Assembly (NCBI RefSeq): GCF_003627995.1
Contig: NZ_CP032707.1
Coordinates: forward strand, 124,001 to 188,000
Direction: 5' to 3'
From: Brevundimonas naejangsanensis
GTDB lineage: Bacteria > Pseudomonadota > Alphaproteobacteria > Caulobacterales > Caulobacteraceae
Length of the DNA stretch: 64,000 nucleotides
The position numbers were made by a program, and so were the translations under genes. The first letter of the stretch is position 1; every line of letters starts with the position of its first letter. Of this stretch, positions 18,586 to 31,253 are shown piece after piece. The notes under the pieces were generated by a model. It made no database searches, had not been told where the DNA came from, and saw nothing but the letters and a program-made list of their open reading frames with translations.

Positions 18586-19011
18586 TCAGTGCGCCTCTTT
18601 CGGCGTCTCCATCAATTCGATCAGCACCCCGCCCATCTCCTTGGGATGCAGGAAGACCACCGGCGTCCCATGCGCGCCGATGCGGGGTTCGCCCGTGCCC
18701 AGGATGGTCACGCCCTTGGCGCGCATCTCGGCGATGGCCGCGTGGATGTCGGCCACCTCGAAGCAGACGTGGTGCTGTCCGCCCTTGGGATTCTTGGCCA
18801 GGAAGCCGGTGATCGGGCTGGTCTCGTCATAGGGCTCGATCAGTTCGATCTGAGCGGTCGGCGTATCGATGAAGCAAACCTTCACCCCCTGCGCCGGCAG
18901 GTCGAACGGCTCGCCGATCTTCGTCGCGCCCAGAATATCACGATACAGTTTGATCGACTCGGCGATGGAGGGCGTGGCGACGCCGACGTGGTTGAGAGCG
19001 CCGATCATCAT
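18586..19011 (-). CDS. mce: Methylmalonyl-CoA epimerase
   Basis: This cytoplasmic enzyme interconverts the (S)- and (R)-epimers of methylmalonyl-CoA, linking propionyl-CoA carboxylase to the mutase. The 141-residue protein is a two-repeat glyoxalase/VOC fold. [20 protein letters not shown] gives the first metal His, [17 protein letters not shown] the second, and [16 protein letters not shown] the metal Glu. The start ATG at 19011 overlaps the mutase stop as ATGA, which supports translational coupling and fixes the start. It is the last gene of the run mutA-scpA-mce and ends at a strong terminator. Confidence 0.96.
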   Translation of the reverse strand: MMIGALNHVGVATPSIAESIKLYRDILGATKIGEPFDLPAQGVKVCFIDTPTAQIELIEPYDETSPITGFLAKNPKGGQHHVCFEVADIHAAIAEMRAKGVTILGTGEPRIGAHGTPVVFLHPKEMGGVLIELMETPKEAH

Positions 19012-21164
19012 TTCTTCTCCGCAGGCGCGGGCTGGGCATAGCCCAGGCGCTGGTTCAGCTTCTCGATCAGGTCCACGGCCGTCTCGGCGATGACCGAGCC
19101 GGGCGGATAGACGGCCGCCGCGCCCATATCGATCAGGGGCTGCACGTCCGACGGCGGGATGACGCCGCCGACCACGATCATGATGTCCTCGCGCCCCAGC
19201 TTGGCCAGTTCGGCCTTCAGCTCGGGCACAAGCGTAAGGTGCCCCGCCGCCAGCGACGAGGCGCCGACCGCGTGGACGTTCTTCTCGACCGCATCGCGCG
19301 CGGCCTCGGCGGGCGTCTGGAACAGAGCCCCCGCCGTCACGTCGAAGCCGATGTCGCCATAGCCAGTGGCGACGACCTTCTGGCCCCGGTCGTGGCCGTC
19401 CTGGCCCAGCTTGGCGATCAGGATGCGCGGCGGGCCGCCGTCGTTCTCGACGAAGGCCGCGACCATCGAGCGGGCGCGGGCGACCTTGGGATCGTTCCCG
19501 GCCTCCTTGGCGTAGACGCCCGAGACGGTCTTCACCGTGGCGATGTGGCGGCCGAAGGCGGCCTCCAGCGCGTCGGAGATTTCGCCGACGGTGGCCTTGG
19601 CGCGGGCGGCCCGCACCGACAGCTCCATCAGGTTGGCGTTCCCGCGCGCGCCCTCGGTCAGGGCGTCCAGCGCGGCCTGCGTCGCCGCCTCGTCGCGCTC
19701 GGCCTTCAGGCGTTGCAGCTTCTCGATCTGGCGGGCGCGCACCTCGGCGTTGTCGACCTTCAGCATCGGAATGTCGTCGACCACGGGGTTCAGATATTTG
19801 TTCACCCCCACGACCGTCTGCTGGCCGGTGTCGATGCGGGCCTGAGTCTTGGCGGCGGATTCCTCGATCCGCAGCTTGGGAATGCCCGCCTCGATGGCCT
19901 TGGCCATGCCGCCGTAGGCCTCGACCTCCTCCATCAGGGCGCGAGCCTTGGTGGCCAGCTCCTGGGTCAAGCGCTCGACGTAGAAGCTGCCGCCCCACGG
20001 GTCGATGACGCGGGTCAGGCCCGTCTCGGCCTGCGCCAGAATCTGGGTGTTGCGCGCGATCCGGGCCGAGAAGTCGGTCGGCAGGGCCAGCGCCTCGTCC
20101 AGCGCATTGGTGTGCAGGCTCTGCGTCTGGCCGCCCGCCGCCGCCATGCACTCGACCATGGTGCGCGGTACATTATTGAACACGTCCTGCGCCGCCAGCG
20201 ACCAGCCCGAGGTCTGGCAGTGGGTCCGCAGGGACAGCGACTTCGGATTGACGCCGCCTTCGCGCTTGACCGCCTCGGCCCACAGCAGGCGGCCGGCGCG
20301 CATCTTGGCGACCTCCATGAAGTAGTTCATGCCGATGGCCCAGAAGAAGCTCAGGCGCGGCGCGAACCGGTCGATCTCCATGCCCGCCGCCTTGCCCGCG
20401 CGCAGGTATTCGATCCCGTCCGACAGTGTGTAGGCCAGTTCGATGTCCGCCGAGGCCCCCGCCTCCTGCATGTGGTAGCCGGAGATGGAGATGGAGTTGA
20501 ACTTGGGCGTTTCCTTCGCCGTCCACTCGAAGATGTCGGCGATGATTCGCATCGAGGGCGCGGGCGGATAGATGTAGGTGTTGCGGACCATGAACTCCTT
20601 CAGAATGTCGTTCTGAATGGTCCCGGTCAGCTTGGCGTGATCGACGCCCTGCTCCTCGCCCGCCACGACGTAGAGGGCCAGGATCGGCAGCACCGCCCCG
20701 TTCATGGTCATGGACACCGACATCTGGTCCAGCGGAATGCCGTCGAACAGGGTCCGCATGTCCAGAATGCTGTCGATGGCCACGCCGGCCATGCCGACGT
20801 CGCCCTTCACCCGAGGGTGGTCGCTGTCATAGCCTCGGTGGGTGGCCAGATCGAAGGCGACCGACAGACCTTTCTGACCGGCGGCCAGGTTGCGGCGATA
20901 GAAGGCGTTGGACTCCTCGGCGGTCGAGAAGCCCGCATACTGGCGGATCGTCCAGGGCGCGCCCGCATACATGGTCGGATAGGGCCCGCGGACGAAGGGG
21001 GCGAAGCCCGGCAGGCCGTGGATGAAGTCCAGCCCCTCGACAGCCTCGGGGCCATAGGTGGTCTCGACCGTCAGGCCTTCGGGCGTGCTCCACGGCGCGC
21101 GCTCAGGCCCGGCGCCGGTGGCGTCGAGGTCGAGGGCGATCTTGGAGAAGTCAGGAAAGCTCAT
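19008..21164 (-). CDS. scpA: Methylmalonyl-CoA mutase, large (catalytic) subunit
   Basis: This adenosylcobalamin enzyme isomerises (R)-methylmalonyl-CoA to succinyl-CoA. The 718-residue protein has an N-terminal TIM-barrel with [56 protein letters not shown] and [38 protein letters not shown] binds the CoA pantetheine. A C-terminal Rossmann domain has the cobalamin-binding [16 protein letters not shown] (DxHxxG). Its length is normal for the catalytic subunit. It overlaps mutA upstream and mce downstream by 4 bases each. Cobalamin must be supplied by import or genes outside the window. Confidence 0.97.
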   Translation of the reverse strand: MSFPDFSKIALDLDATGAGPERAPWSTPEGLTVETTYGPEAVEGLDFIHGLPGFAPFVRGPYPTMYAGAPWTIRQYAGFSTAEESNAFYRRNLAAGQKGLSVAFDLATHRGYDSDHPRVKGDVGMAGVAIDSILDMRTLFDGIPLDQMSVSMTMNGAVLPILALYVVAGEEQGVDHAKLTGTIQNDILKEFMVRNTYIYPPAPSMRIIADIFEWTAKETPKFNSISISGYHMQEAGASADIELAYTLSDGIEYLRAGKAAGMEIDRFAPRLSFFWAIGMNYFMEVAKMRAGRLLWAEAVKREGGVNPKSLSLRTHCQTSGWSLAAQDVFNNVPRTMVECMAAAGGQTQSLHTNALDEALALPTDFSARIARNTQILAQAETGLTRVIDPWGGSFYVERLTQELATKARALMEEVEAYGGMAKAIEAGIPKLRIEESAAKTQARIDTGQQTVVGVNKYLNPVVDDIPMLKVDNAEVRARQIEKLQRLKAERDEAATQAALDALTEGARGNANLMELSVRAARAKATVGEISDALEAAFGRHIATVKTVSGVYAKEAGNDPKVARARSMVAAFVENDGGPPRILIAKLGQDGHDRGQKVVATGYGDIGFDVTAGALFQTPAEAARDAVEKNVHAVGASSLAAGHLTLVPELKAELAKLGREDIMIVVGGVIPPSDVQPLIDMGAAAVYPPGSVIAETAVDLIEKLNQRLGYAQPAPAEKK

Positions 21165-22537
21165 TGGGCGGCCTCCTCGAAGGCGGCGGCGAAGCGCACG
21201 GGAGCCAAGGCCTCGAACGCCCCGATGACGACAGGCGCGGCGGGCGCGGGCGTCACGGGCGCGGGGCGCACGTCCGGGTCGACGAATTTGGTGACGCCGA
21301 CAATCTGGGCGACGCCGTCCTTGAAGGCTTTTTGCGCCATGTCGCGGGCGCGGGCGATGCGGGGCTGGATCACCCCGCCTTCCAGACAGGCGATGACGCC
21401 GCCTTCCGCCTCATAGACCTGAAACTCGGCCCAGGCGGCTTCCGCCAGTTCCCGGGTCCGCGCGTCCAGATACCAGGAGCCGCTGGCCGGATCATCGACG
21501 CGGCCCAGGTTGGATTCTTCCATCAGGATCAACTGGGTGTTGCGCGCCTGACGCTTGGCGAAGTCGTCCGGCAGGCCCGCCGCGCGGGTGAAGCCGTCCA
21601 GCACCAAGGCATCGGCCCCGCCCACGGCCCCGGCGAATCCGGCCGCCGTCAGGCGCAGCATGTTCGGCCACGGATCGCGCGCCGACAGCATCCGTCGCGA
21701 CGAGCGTGCTTCGATGATCGCCGGAACCTCGGCGCCGAACGCCTTGGAAACGCTGGCCCAGATCAGGCGCAGGGCGCGGATCTTCGCCAGGGAGTCGAAA
21801 TAGGCCTGGTCCACGGCCACGCCCAGAACCACGCCCTTCAGCGCCGCCTCGGCCGACAGGCCCGCTTCGACGGCCGCCTTCACATAGGCCACGGCCGACG
21901 ATGCGGCGAAGGCCAGTTCCTGCGCGATGGAGCCGCCCGCCTCATGCGCCACGCGGCCCGAGGCCATGAACAGCGTCGCCTCGGGATAGGTCGCGGCATG
22001 GGTCGCCGCCGCCTTGGCCGTTTCGGTCATGATGGCCGCGAAGTCGCCCGGCGCCCCGCCCGCCTCGGCATAGGCCGAGATCGGATCGAGGTGGAAGGCC
22101 AGCTTGGCGCGGGGCGAGCCCTTGGCGGCCATCGACAGGGCCTCCGCCGCCTTCACGCCCTCGAACCCGGCATCCAGCGCCACCGGCGCCAGTTCCAGCG
22201 CCACGCCGTCGAGGGCGCGCGCCAGTTTCGCAGCGTCCGCCGCTGCCGGCCCAGCGATCAGGATGGACGCCGCCCCGTTCTCCAGATCGGTCAGGATAGC
22301 GCGGTTCAGGGCGTCCGCGTCCTCGCCCTCGTTCAGCGCCCGCACGTCCCAGGCCCGGCCTTCGGAGTCCGAGGGCCGGGGCGCGAACACCAGCTCGGCG
22401 CCGTTCGCCGCCCCATACAGCGGCTTGGTCGCCAGATGGTCCGCATCCAGATGGATGAGGCTTTCCAGCGGACGCTCTTTCAGCGCCTTGACGGCGGCTT
22501 CGCGCCACTCCAGCGGGGTGGGATTGGGGAAGGTCAT
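21161..22537 (-). CDS. mutA: Methylmalonyl-CoA mutase, small subunit
   Basis: This is the non-catalytic partner of the mutase heterodimer. The 458-residue protein aligns in character with the barrel half of the large subunit: [51 protein letters not shown] and [13 protein letters not shown]. No DxHxxG cobalamin loop is visible, and the protein lacks the C-terminal Rossmann part that makes the classic small subunit above 600 residues. It therefore looks like the short form, ending in an Ala/Pro-rich tail. AAGGAG precedes the ATG. The ATGA overlap with scpA indicates coupled translation. A repeat element lies just upstream, between it and pccA. Confidence 0.93.
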   Translation of the reverse strand: MTFPNPTPLEWREAAVKALKERPLESLIHLDADHLATKPLYGAANGAELVFAPRPSDSEGRAWDVRALNEGEDADALNRAILTDLENGAASILIAGPAAADAAKLARALDGVALELAPVALDAGFEGVKAAEALSMAAKGSPRAKLAFHLDPISAYAEAGGAPGDFAAIMTETAKAAATHAATYPEATLFMASGRVAHEAGGSIAQELAFAASSAVAYVKAAVEAGLSAEAALKGVVLGVAVDQAYFDSLAKIRALRLIWASVSKAFGAEVPAIIEARSSRRMLSARDPWPNMLRLTAAGFAGAVGGADALVLDGFTRAAGLPDDFAKRQARNTQLILMEESNLGRVDDPASGSWYLDARTRELAEAAWAEFQVYEAEGGVIACLEGGVIQPRIARARDMAQKAFKDGVAQIVGVTKFVDPDVRPAPVTPAPAAPVVIGAFEALAPVRFAAAFEEAAQ

Positions 22538-22557
22538 GCGGCCGCTCCTTCTACCTT

Positions 22558-22731
22558 CGTCATCCTCCGGCCAGCCGCGCAGCGGCGCAGACCGGGGGAC
22601 CCAGCGGCGCGCGAAAGCGCGAAGCTGTCACGCACGCCGTGCGCCCCATCGAAACGCGGCGCTGTCGCCTTCGCTTCGCTGCGGCGCCGCTGGGTCCCCC
22701 GGTCGCTCCTGCGGAGCGCCGGAGGATGACG
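22558..22731. repeat. Dispersed intergenic repeat between pccA and mutA
   Basis: Its ends, positions 22558-22571 (CGTCATCCTCCGGC) and 22718-22731, are perfect 14-base inverted repeats. Inner segments are also complementary (GGGGGACCCAGCGGCG against CGCCGCTGGGTCCCCC). It belongs to the same family as 18404-18543. It separates genes that act in one pathway on one strand and lies next to the mutA ribosome-binding site. Confidence 0.85.
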
Positions 22732-22745
22732 AAAGAGAGGAAGCA

Positions 22746-24734
<1,989 letters not shown>

Positions 24735-24743
24735 TTCTGGGCC

Positions 24744-26279
<1,536 letters not shown>

Positions 26280-26342
26280 GGTTGGGCGACTCCCTGACTT
26301 CGTTCAGGGTCCAACAAGCCGGTTCATCGCAGAAAGGCAATC

Positions 26343-26409
26343 GCAACTTTGCAAAAGGTGCGTAAGTGCGTAAGCCTGCCAAGGAGGGCAGGCATTTTTG
26401 CAAAGTTGC
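26343..26409. promoter_or_regulatory. Paired TTTGCAAA operators (PccR sites) in the pccB-pccR gap
   Basis: TTTGCAAA occurs at 26348-26355 and 26397-26404. With flanks, 26343-26356 (GCAACTTTGCAAAA) and 26396-26409 (TTTTGCAAAGTTGC) are perfect 14-base inverted repeats. Between them are a tandem GTGCGTAAG repeat and the small palindrome GCCTGCC-AAGGA-GGGCAGGC. TTTGCAAA is the half-site reported for PccR of Rhodobacter. There the two copies are 4 bases apart, here 41, so each copy may serve one of the two divergent promoters. Confidence 0.8.
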
Positions 26410-26431
26410 AACGCCCAGAGCGGCGCGGATT

Positions 26432-27844
26432 ATGGCTGAGAAACTCTACTTCGGGACCAAGGTCCGCAAGCTGCGCGAGACGCGCGGCTGGACGCTGGAG
26501 CAGTGCGCCGGGCGGCTGGCGCTGTCGCCCTCCTACCTGTCGCAGATCGAGACCAACCAGCGCCCGGCCACGGCGCGGGTGCTGATCGCCCTGACGCGCG
26601 CCTTCGACGTGGACGCCAGCCTGTTCGACCTGGACGGCGACGCGCGCCTGATCGCCGACCTGCGCGAGGCGACCACCGACGTCGCTGGCCACGCCGAGGC
26701 GCCGACGGCGGGCGAGCTGAAGCAGGCGGCCATGAACGCGCCCCGGCTGGCGCGGCAGTTCCTGGCCCTGCACCAGGACTATCGCCGTCTGGACGAGCGG
26801 CTGAAGACGCTGAACGAAACCCTGGGCCGGGACGAGCGCGGCACGGCGGCCGCCCCCGCCCTGCCCTATGAGGCGGTGCGCGACTTCTTCCACTATCGCG
26901 ACAACTACATCGACGCCCTGGACCGGGCGGCGGAGGACTTGGCCGCGCAGCTGAACCTGGGCGACGGCGTCCATCCGGAGCGCGCGCTTGAGGCCGCGCT
27001 GAACGACCTGTGCGGCGTGCGCGTCGCCACGGGTCAGGCGCGCGGCGCCATGCGGCGCTTCGATCCGAGCGCGCGCATCCTCTACGTCGACGCCAGCCTG
27101 CCGGGCGCCACCCGCGCCTTCCAGATGGCGCACCAGCTGGTGCGGCTGCGGTTCGAAGATCTGATCGAGCACGAACTGGATCACGCCGCCTTCGACATTC
27201 CCGCCGCGCGCGACGTGTGCCGGGTCGGCCTGGCCAACTACGCCGCGGGGGCGCTGCTGCTGCCTTATCGCGCCTTTCTGGAGGCGGCGCGGGAGCTGCG
27301 GCACGACGTGGACCGTCTGCGCAACCGCTTCCACGTCAGCTTCGAGCAGGCCTGCCACCGGCTGAGCACGTTACAGAGGCCCGGCTGGCGCGGCGTGCCC
27401 TTCTACTTCGCGCGGGTGGACATGGCGGGGAACATCACCAAGCGGCACAGCGCGACGCGCTTCCAGTTCGCCCGCTTCGGGGGCGCCTGCCCCCTGTGGA
27501 ACGTGCACGAGGCCTTCAGCGCCCCGGACCGCATCCTGGTCAATCTGTCGGAAATGCCGGACGGCGCCCGCTACGTCTGCCTCGCCAAGAGCGTGTCCAA
27601 GCCGGGCGGGTCGTTCCTCGAGCCGGACCGACGCTATGCTCTGGGCCTGGGCTGCGAGATCGAGCACGCGGCGCAGCTGGTCTATGCCGACGGGCTGGAC
27701 CTGAACGGGCCGCCGACGCGCATGGGGGTCAACTGCCGCATCTGCGAGCGGACGGACTGCACGCAGCGGGCGTTTCCGCCGATCGACCGCACGCTGGCCG
27801 TGCCTGAGAATGAGCGGGGGGTGATCCCGTATACGCTCACCTGA
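26432..27844 (+). CDS. pccR: Short-chain fatty acyl-CoA regulator PccR (XRE HTH and ImmA/IrrE-like region)
   Basis: This is a transcription factor of the ScfR/PccR family that senses short-chain acyl-CoAs and controls propionyl-CoA carboxylase. The 470-residue protein has an N-terminal XRE helix-turn-helix (VRKLRETRGWTLEQCAGRLA, then LSPSYLSQIETNQRPA). The middle carries an IrrE/ImmA-like region, FQMAHQLVRLRFEDLIEHELDHA. The C-terminal domain has conserved cysteines (FGGACPLWNVHEAF, GVNCRICERTDCTQRAFPP). The frame is open from 26366, but the ATG at 26432 begins directly at the HTH domain and leaves the operators outside the gene. It is divergent from pccBA, its expected target. Confidence 0.93.
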   Translation: MAEKLYFGTKVRKLRETRGWTLEQCAGRLALSPSYLSQIETNQRPATARVLIALTRAFDVDASLFDLDGDARLIADLREATTDVAGHAEAPTAGELKQAAMNAPRLARQFLALHQDYRRLDERLKTLNETLGRDERGTAAAPALPYEAVRDFFHYRDNYIDALDRAAEDLAAQLNLGDGVHPERALEAALNDLCGVRVATGQARGAMRRFDPSARILYVDASLPGATRAFQMAHQLVRLRFEDLIEHELDHAAFDIPAARDVCRVGLANYAAGALLLPYRAFLEAARELRHDVDRLRNRFHVSFEQACHRLSTLQRPGWRGVPFYFARVDMAGNITKRHSATRFQFARFGGACPLWNVHEAFSAPDRILVNLSEMPDGARYVCLAKSVSKPGGSFLEPDRRYALGLGCEIEHAAQLVYADGLDLNGPPTRMGVNCRICERTDCTQRAFPPIDRTLAVPENERGVIPYTLT

Positions 27845-27865
27845 ATCCTTCACACCCATAGGAAT

Positions 27866-28038
27866 CCTTCTCCCGATGGGAGAAGGTGCCCCGAAGGGGC
27901 GGATGAGGGTTCCCAGCCACAGTCGGCGTAAGCCGTATCGCAACGGCTGCCGCCGACTGACAGCTTGAACCCTCACCCTTTCGCCTTAGCGGATCGCTTC
28001 GCTCTCCGAGGCTCAAGCCCTCTCCCATCGGGAGAGGG
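27866..28038. repeat. Intergenic inverted-repeat element, CCTTCTCCC family
   Basis: The ends CCTTCTCCCGATGGGAGAAGG (27866-27886) and 28018-28038 (CCCTCTCCCATCGGGAGAGG plus G) are each self-complementary and pair with one another with few mismatches. GGGGCGGATGAGGGTT and AACCCTCACCC pair inside. It fills the space between convergent pccR and mmsA and is a relative of 1907-2045. Confidence 0.82.
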
Positions 28039-28044
28039 TCAGGA

Positions 28045-29547
<1,503 letters not shown>

Positions 29548-29617
29548 TGGCGTCTCTCCCGCTGATTTATGGTTCTTCGTGAGCCTGCCCTAGCAGAGGG
29601 GCGCGGTCAGGCCCATT

Positions 29618-29649
29618 GCAATCTTGCAGGTGATGATGTGCATTTCTGC
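29618..29649. promoter_or_regulatory. Imperfect palindrome in the mmsA-lysR gap, candidate LysR site
   Basis: GCAATCTTGCA (29618-29628) and TGCATTTCTGC (29639-29649) are inverted relatives, agreeing in the outer GCA and inner TGCA. They are separated by 10 bases and lie directly before the lysR start. LysR proteins usually bind their own divergent promoter region, so this is a plausible operator, but the match is short. Confidence 0.35.
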
Positions 29650-29651
29650 AT

Positions 29652-30548
29652 ATGTTCGATTGGGATGATCTGAGGGTGTTTCTGGCCGCCGCCCGCGCCG
29701 GGTCGCTGGCGACGGCGGCGCAGCGGCTGGGCGTGGACGCGGCCACGGTCGGGCGGCGCGTGGCGCGGCTGGAGACGGCGCTGAAGTCGACGTTGCTGGT
29801 GCGCTCGGCAACCGGCCTGCAACTGACGGCGACGGGCGCGCAGTTGCTGGAACGGGCGCTGGACGCCGAAAGCGCCATGGAGGCCGCCGGGCGCGTCACC
29901 CAGCCCGACCTGATCGCCGGGACGGTGCGGATCAGCGCCTCGGAAGGCTTCGGCGGCGCCGTCCTGGCCCCCGCCCTGCCCGGCCTGCTGGCGGCGCATC
30001 CGGGGCTGAACATCGAGCTGGCCGCCAGCTCCGGCTTCCTGTCGCCCAGCCGCCGCGAGGTGGACATGGCCATCACCCTCAGCCCAGCCGCCGGGCCGCG
30101 CCTGATCGTCGAGCCGCTGACACCCTATCAGCTGGCGCTCTACGCCGCGCCCGAGCATCTGGCCCGGCACGGCGCGCCCGACAGCGTGGACGACCTGCCG
30201 CTCTTCGACATGGTCGGCTACGTCGACGACCTGATCTATGCGCCGGAACTGCACTATCTGGACGAGATTCGTCCCAACCTGCGCCCGCGCCTGGCGTCGT
30301 CCTCGATCCGGGCCCAGCGGGACATGATCGCGGCGGGCGGGGGGATCGGCGTCCTGCCCTGCTTCCTGGCCGAGGGGCTGAGGCGGGTTCTGGCGGACGA
30401 AGTGCTGATCGAGCGGCGCTTCTGGCTCAGCACCCACCGCGAGGTGCACGGCACGGCGCGGCTGAAGGCGGCGCGGCGCTGGATCAAGACCCTTTGCCGC
30501 GAACAGGCTCATCGTCTGGCGCCCAGGCCGCGCGCCGCGAAGGGGTAG
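29652..30548 (+). CDS. LysR-family transcriptional regulator, probable regulator of mmsA
   Basis: This is a 298-residue LysR-type regulator. MFDWDDLRVFLAAARAGSLA, then TAAQRLGVDAATVGRRVARLE, forms the winged HTH. From about residue 90 the effector domain follows (GTVRISASEGFGGAVLAPAL, and later SIRAQRDMIAAGGGIGVLPCF). No Shine-Dalgarno sequence is seen before the ATG at 29652, so the mRNA may have a very short leader. The divergent position next to mmsA, about 100 bases away, suggests control of mmsA in response to a valine-pathway metabolite; this is inferred from position only. Confidence 0.88.
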   Translation: MFDWDDLRVFLAAARAGSLATAAQRLGVDAATVGRRVARLETALKSTLLVRSATGLQLTATGAQLLERALDAESAMEAAGRVTQPDLIAGTVRISASEGFGGAVLAPALPGLLAAHPGLNIELAASSGFLSPSRREVDMAITLSPAAGPRLIVEPLTPYQLALYAAPEHLARHGAPDSVDDLPLFDMVGYVDDLIYAPELHYLDEIRPNLRPRLASSSIRAQRDMIAAGGGIGVLPCFLAEGLRRVLADEVLIERRFWLSTHREVHGTARLKAARRWIKTLCREQAHRLAPRPRAAKG

Positions 30549-30592
30549 CCGTCCAGCCGGGCCGCGCCCCGACCGGACGGCCTGAACGCGCC

Positions 30593-31072
30593 TTAGGAAA
30601 CGGTCAGCGACGACGAGCTGACCAGCGCGCCCGAGATGTGACAGGGTCCGGGAACGCCGGGAATGGTGTCGTCCAGCACGATCACCCCCGGACTGGAGAT
30701 GGTGCCGCTCACATTGCCCGAGCAGTCGCCCGCGATCGACGTCGAGCTCAGGCCCGAGATCGTCACCGGCGCATCGCCGTTGGCGTCCGCATGGCCGATA
30801 GTCACGGCCCAGGGGAAGTTGGACGGATTGACCAGGGCGCATTGCCAGTCGCCCGGATCAATGCTGCCGCCCGTGATGCTGCCGGTATGGCCGTCAGCAT
30901 TGATGGTCAGCGTAAGGCTGGCCGCGCAGTTGATATTCAGCGTTTGCGAAAGATTGAGAAAACCATCCAAGCTTACAGTGGTCGGAGCCGGCGATACGTG
31001 AGCGAAGGCCGGAGCCGAAAACGAGGCAGCAACAAGCAAAGCGGCCGAGACCGCGGCGATCTTCTTGTACAT
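30593..31072 (-). CDS. Small secreted protein of unknown function
   Basis: I do not recognise the family. The 159-residue protein has a clear signal peptide (MYKKIAAVSAALLVAASFSAPAFAHV). The mature part is rich in Ser, Thr, Gly, Ile and Val, with alternating beta-like segments (LTLTINADGHTGSITGGSI, APVTISGLSSTSIAG). It has four cysteines, in INCAAS, WQCALV, GDCSGN and GPCHIS, that could form two disulfides. The ribosome site GGGAGG, 7 bases before the ATG, is among the best in the window. TTGACA at 31145-31140 could be a -35 box, though no good -10 is seen. A perfect TTGATA-N10-TATCAA inverted repeat (31130-31151) overlaps it. Base composition of the upstream region is notably AT-rich for this genome. 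A cell-surface or matrix role is only a guess. Confidence 0.75.
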   Translation of the reverse strand: MYKKIAAVSAALLVAASFSAPAFAHVSPAPTTVSLDGFLNLSQTLNINCAASLTLTINADGHTGSITGGSIDPGDWQCALVNPSNFPWAVTIGHADANGDAPVTISGLSSTSIAGDCSGNVSGTISSPGVIVLDDTIPGVPGPCHISGALVSSSSLTVS

Positions 31073-31215
31073 TTTATTACCTCCCTATTCGCATCCACTG
31101 ATTTGAATGCCTGAAAACATCACCATGGGTTGATAATTATGTCAATATCAATCTTTGGTTGCATTCATGAGCTATGAAACTTCAACGGACAATGGAAACC
31201 ACAGGCGCAAGGGAT

Positions 31216-31242
31216 AAGCCGCCCCCGACGCGGGAGCGGCTT
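31216..31242 (-). terminator. Hairpin after the TonB receptor gene
   Basis: AAGCCGC (31216-31222) and GCGGCTT (31236-31242) pair, with further CCCG/CGGG pairing inside. It lies 12 bases beyond the receptor's stop. There is no clear U-tract on the minus strand, so it may be a weak or factor-assisted terminator. Confidence 0.45.
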
Positions 31243-31253
31243 CTCTCGGCGGA

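Noticed and set aside
19239..21416. Long plus-strand open frame opposite the mutase genes
   Set aside because: It is the antisense shadow of scpA and mutA, with no recognisable motif or ribosome site.
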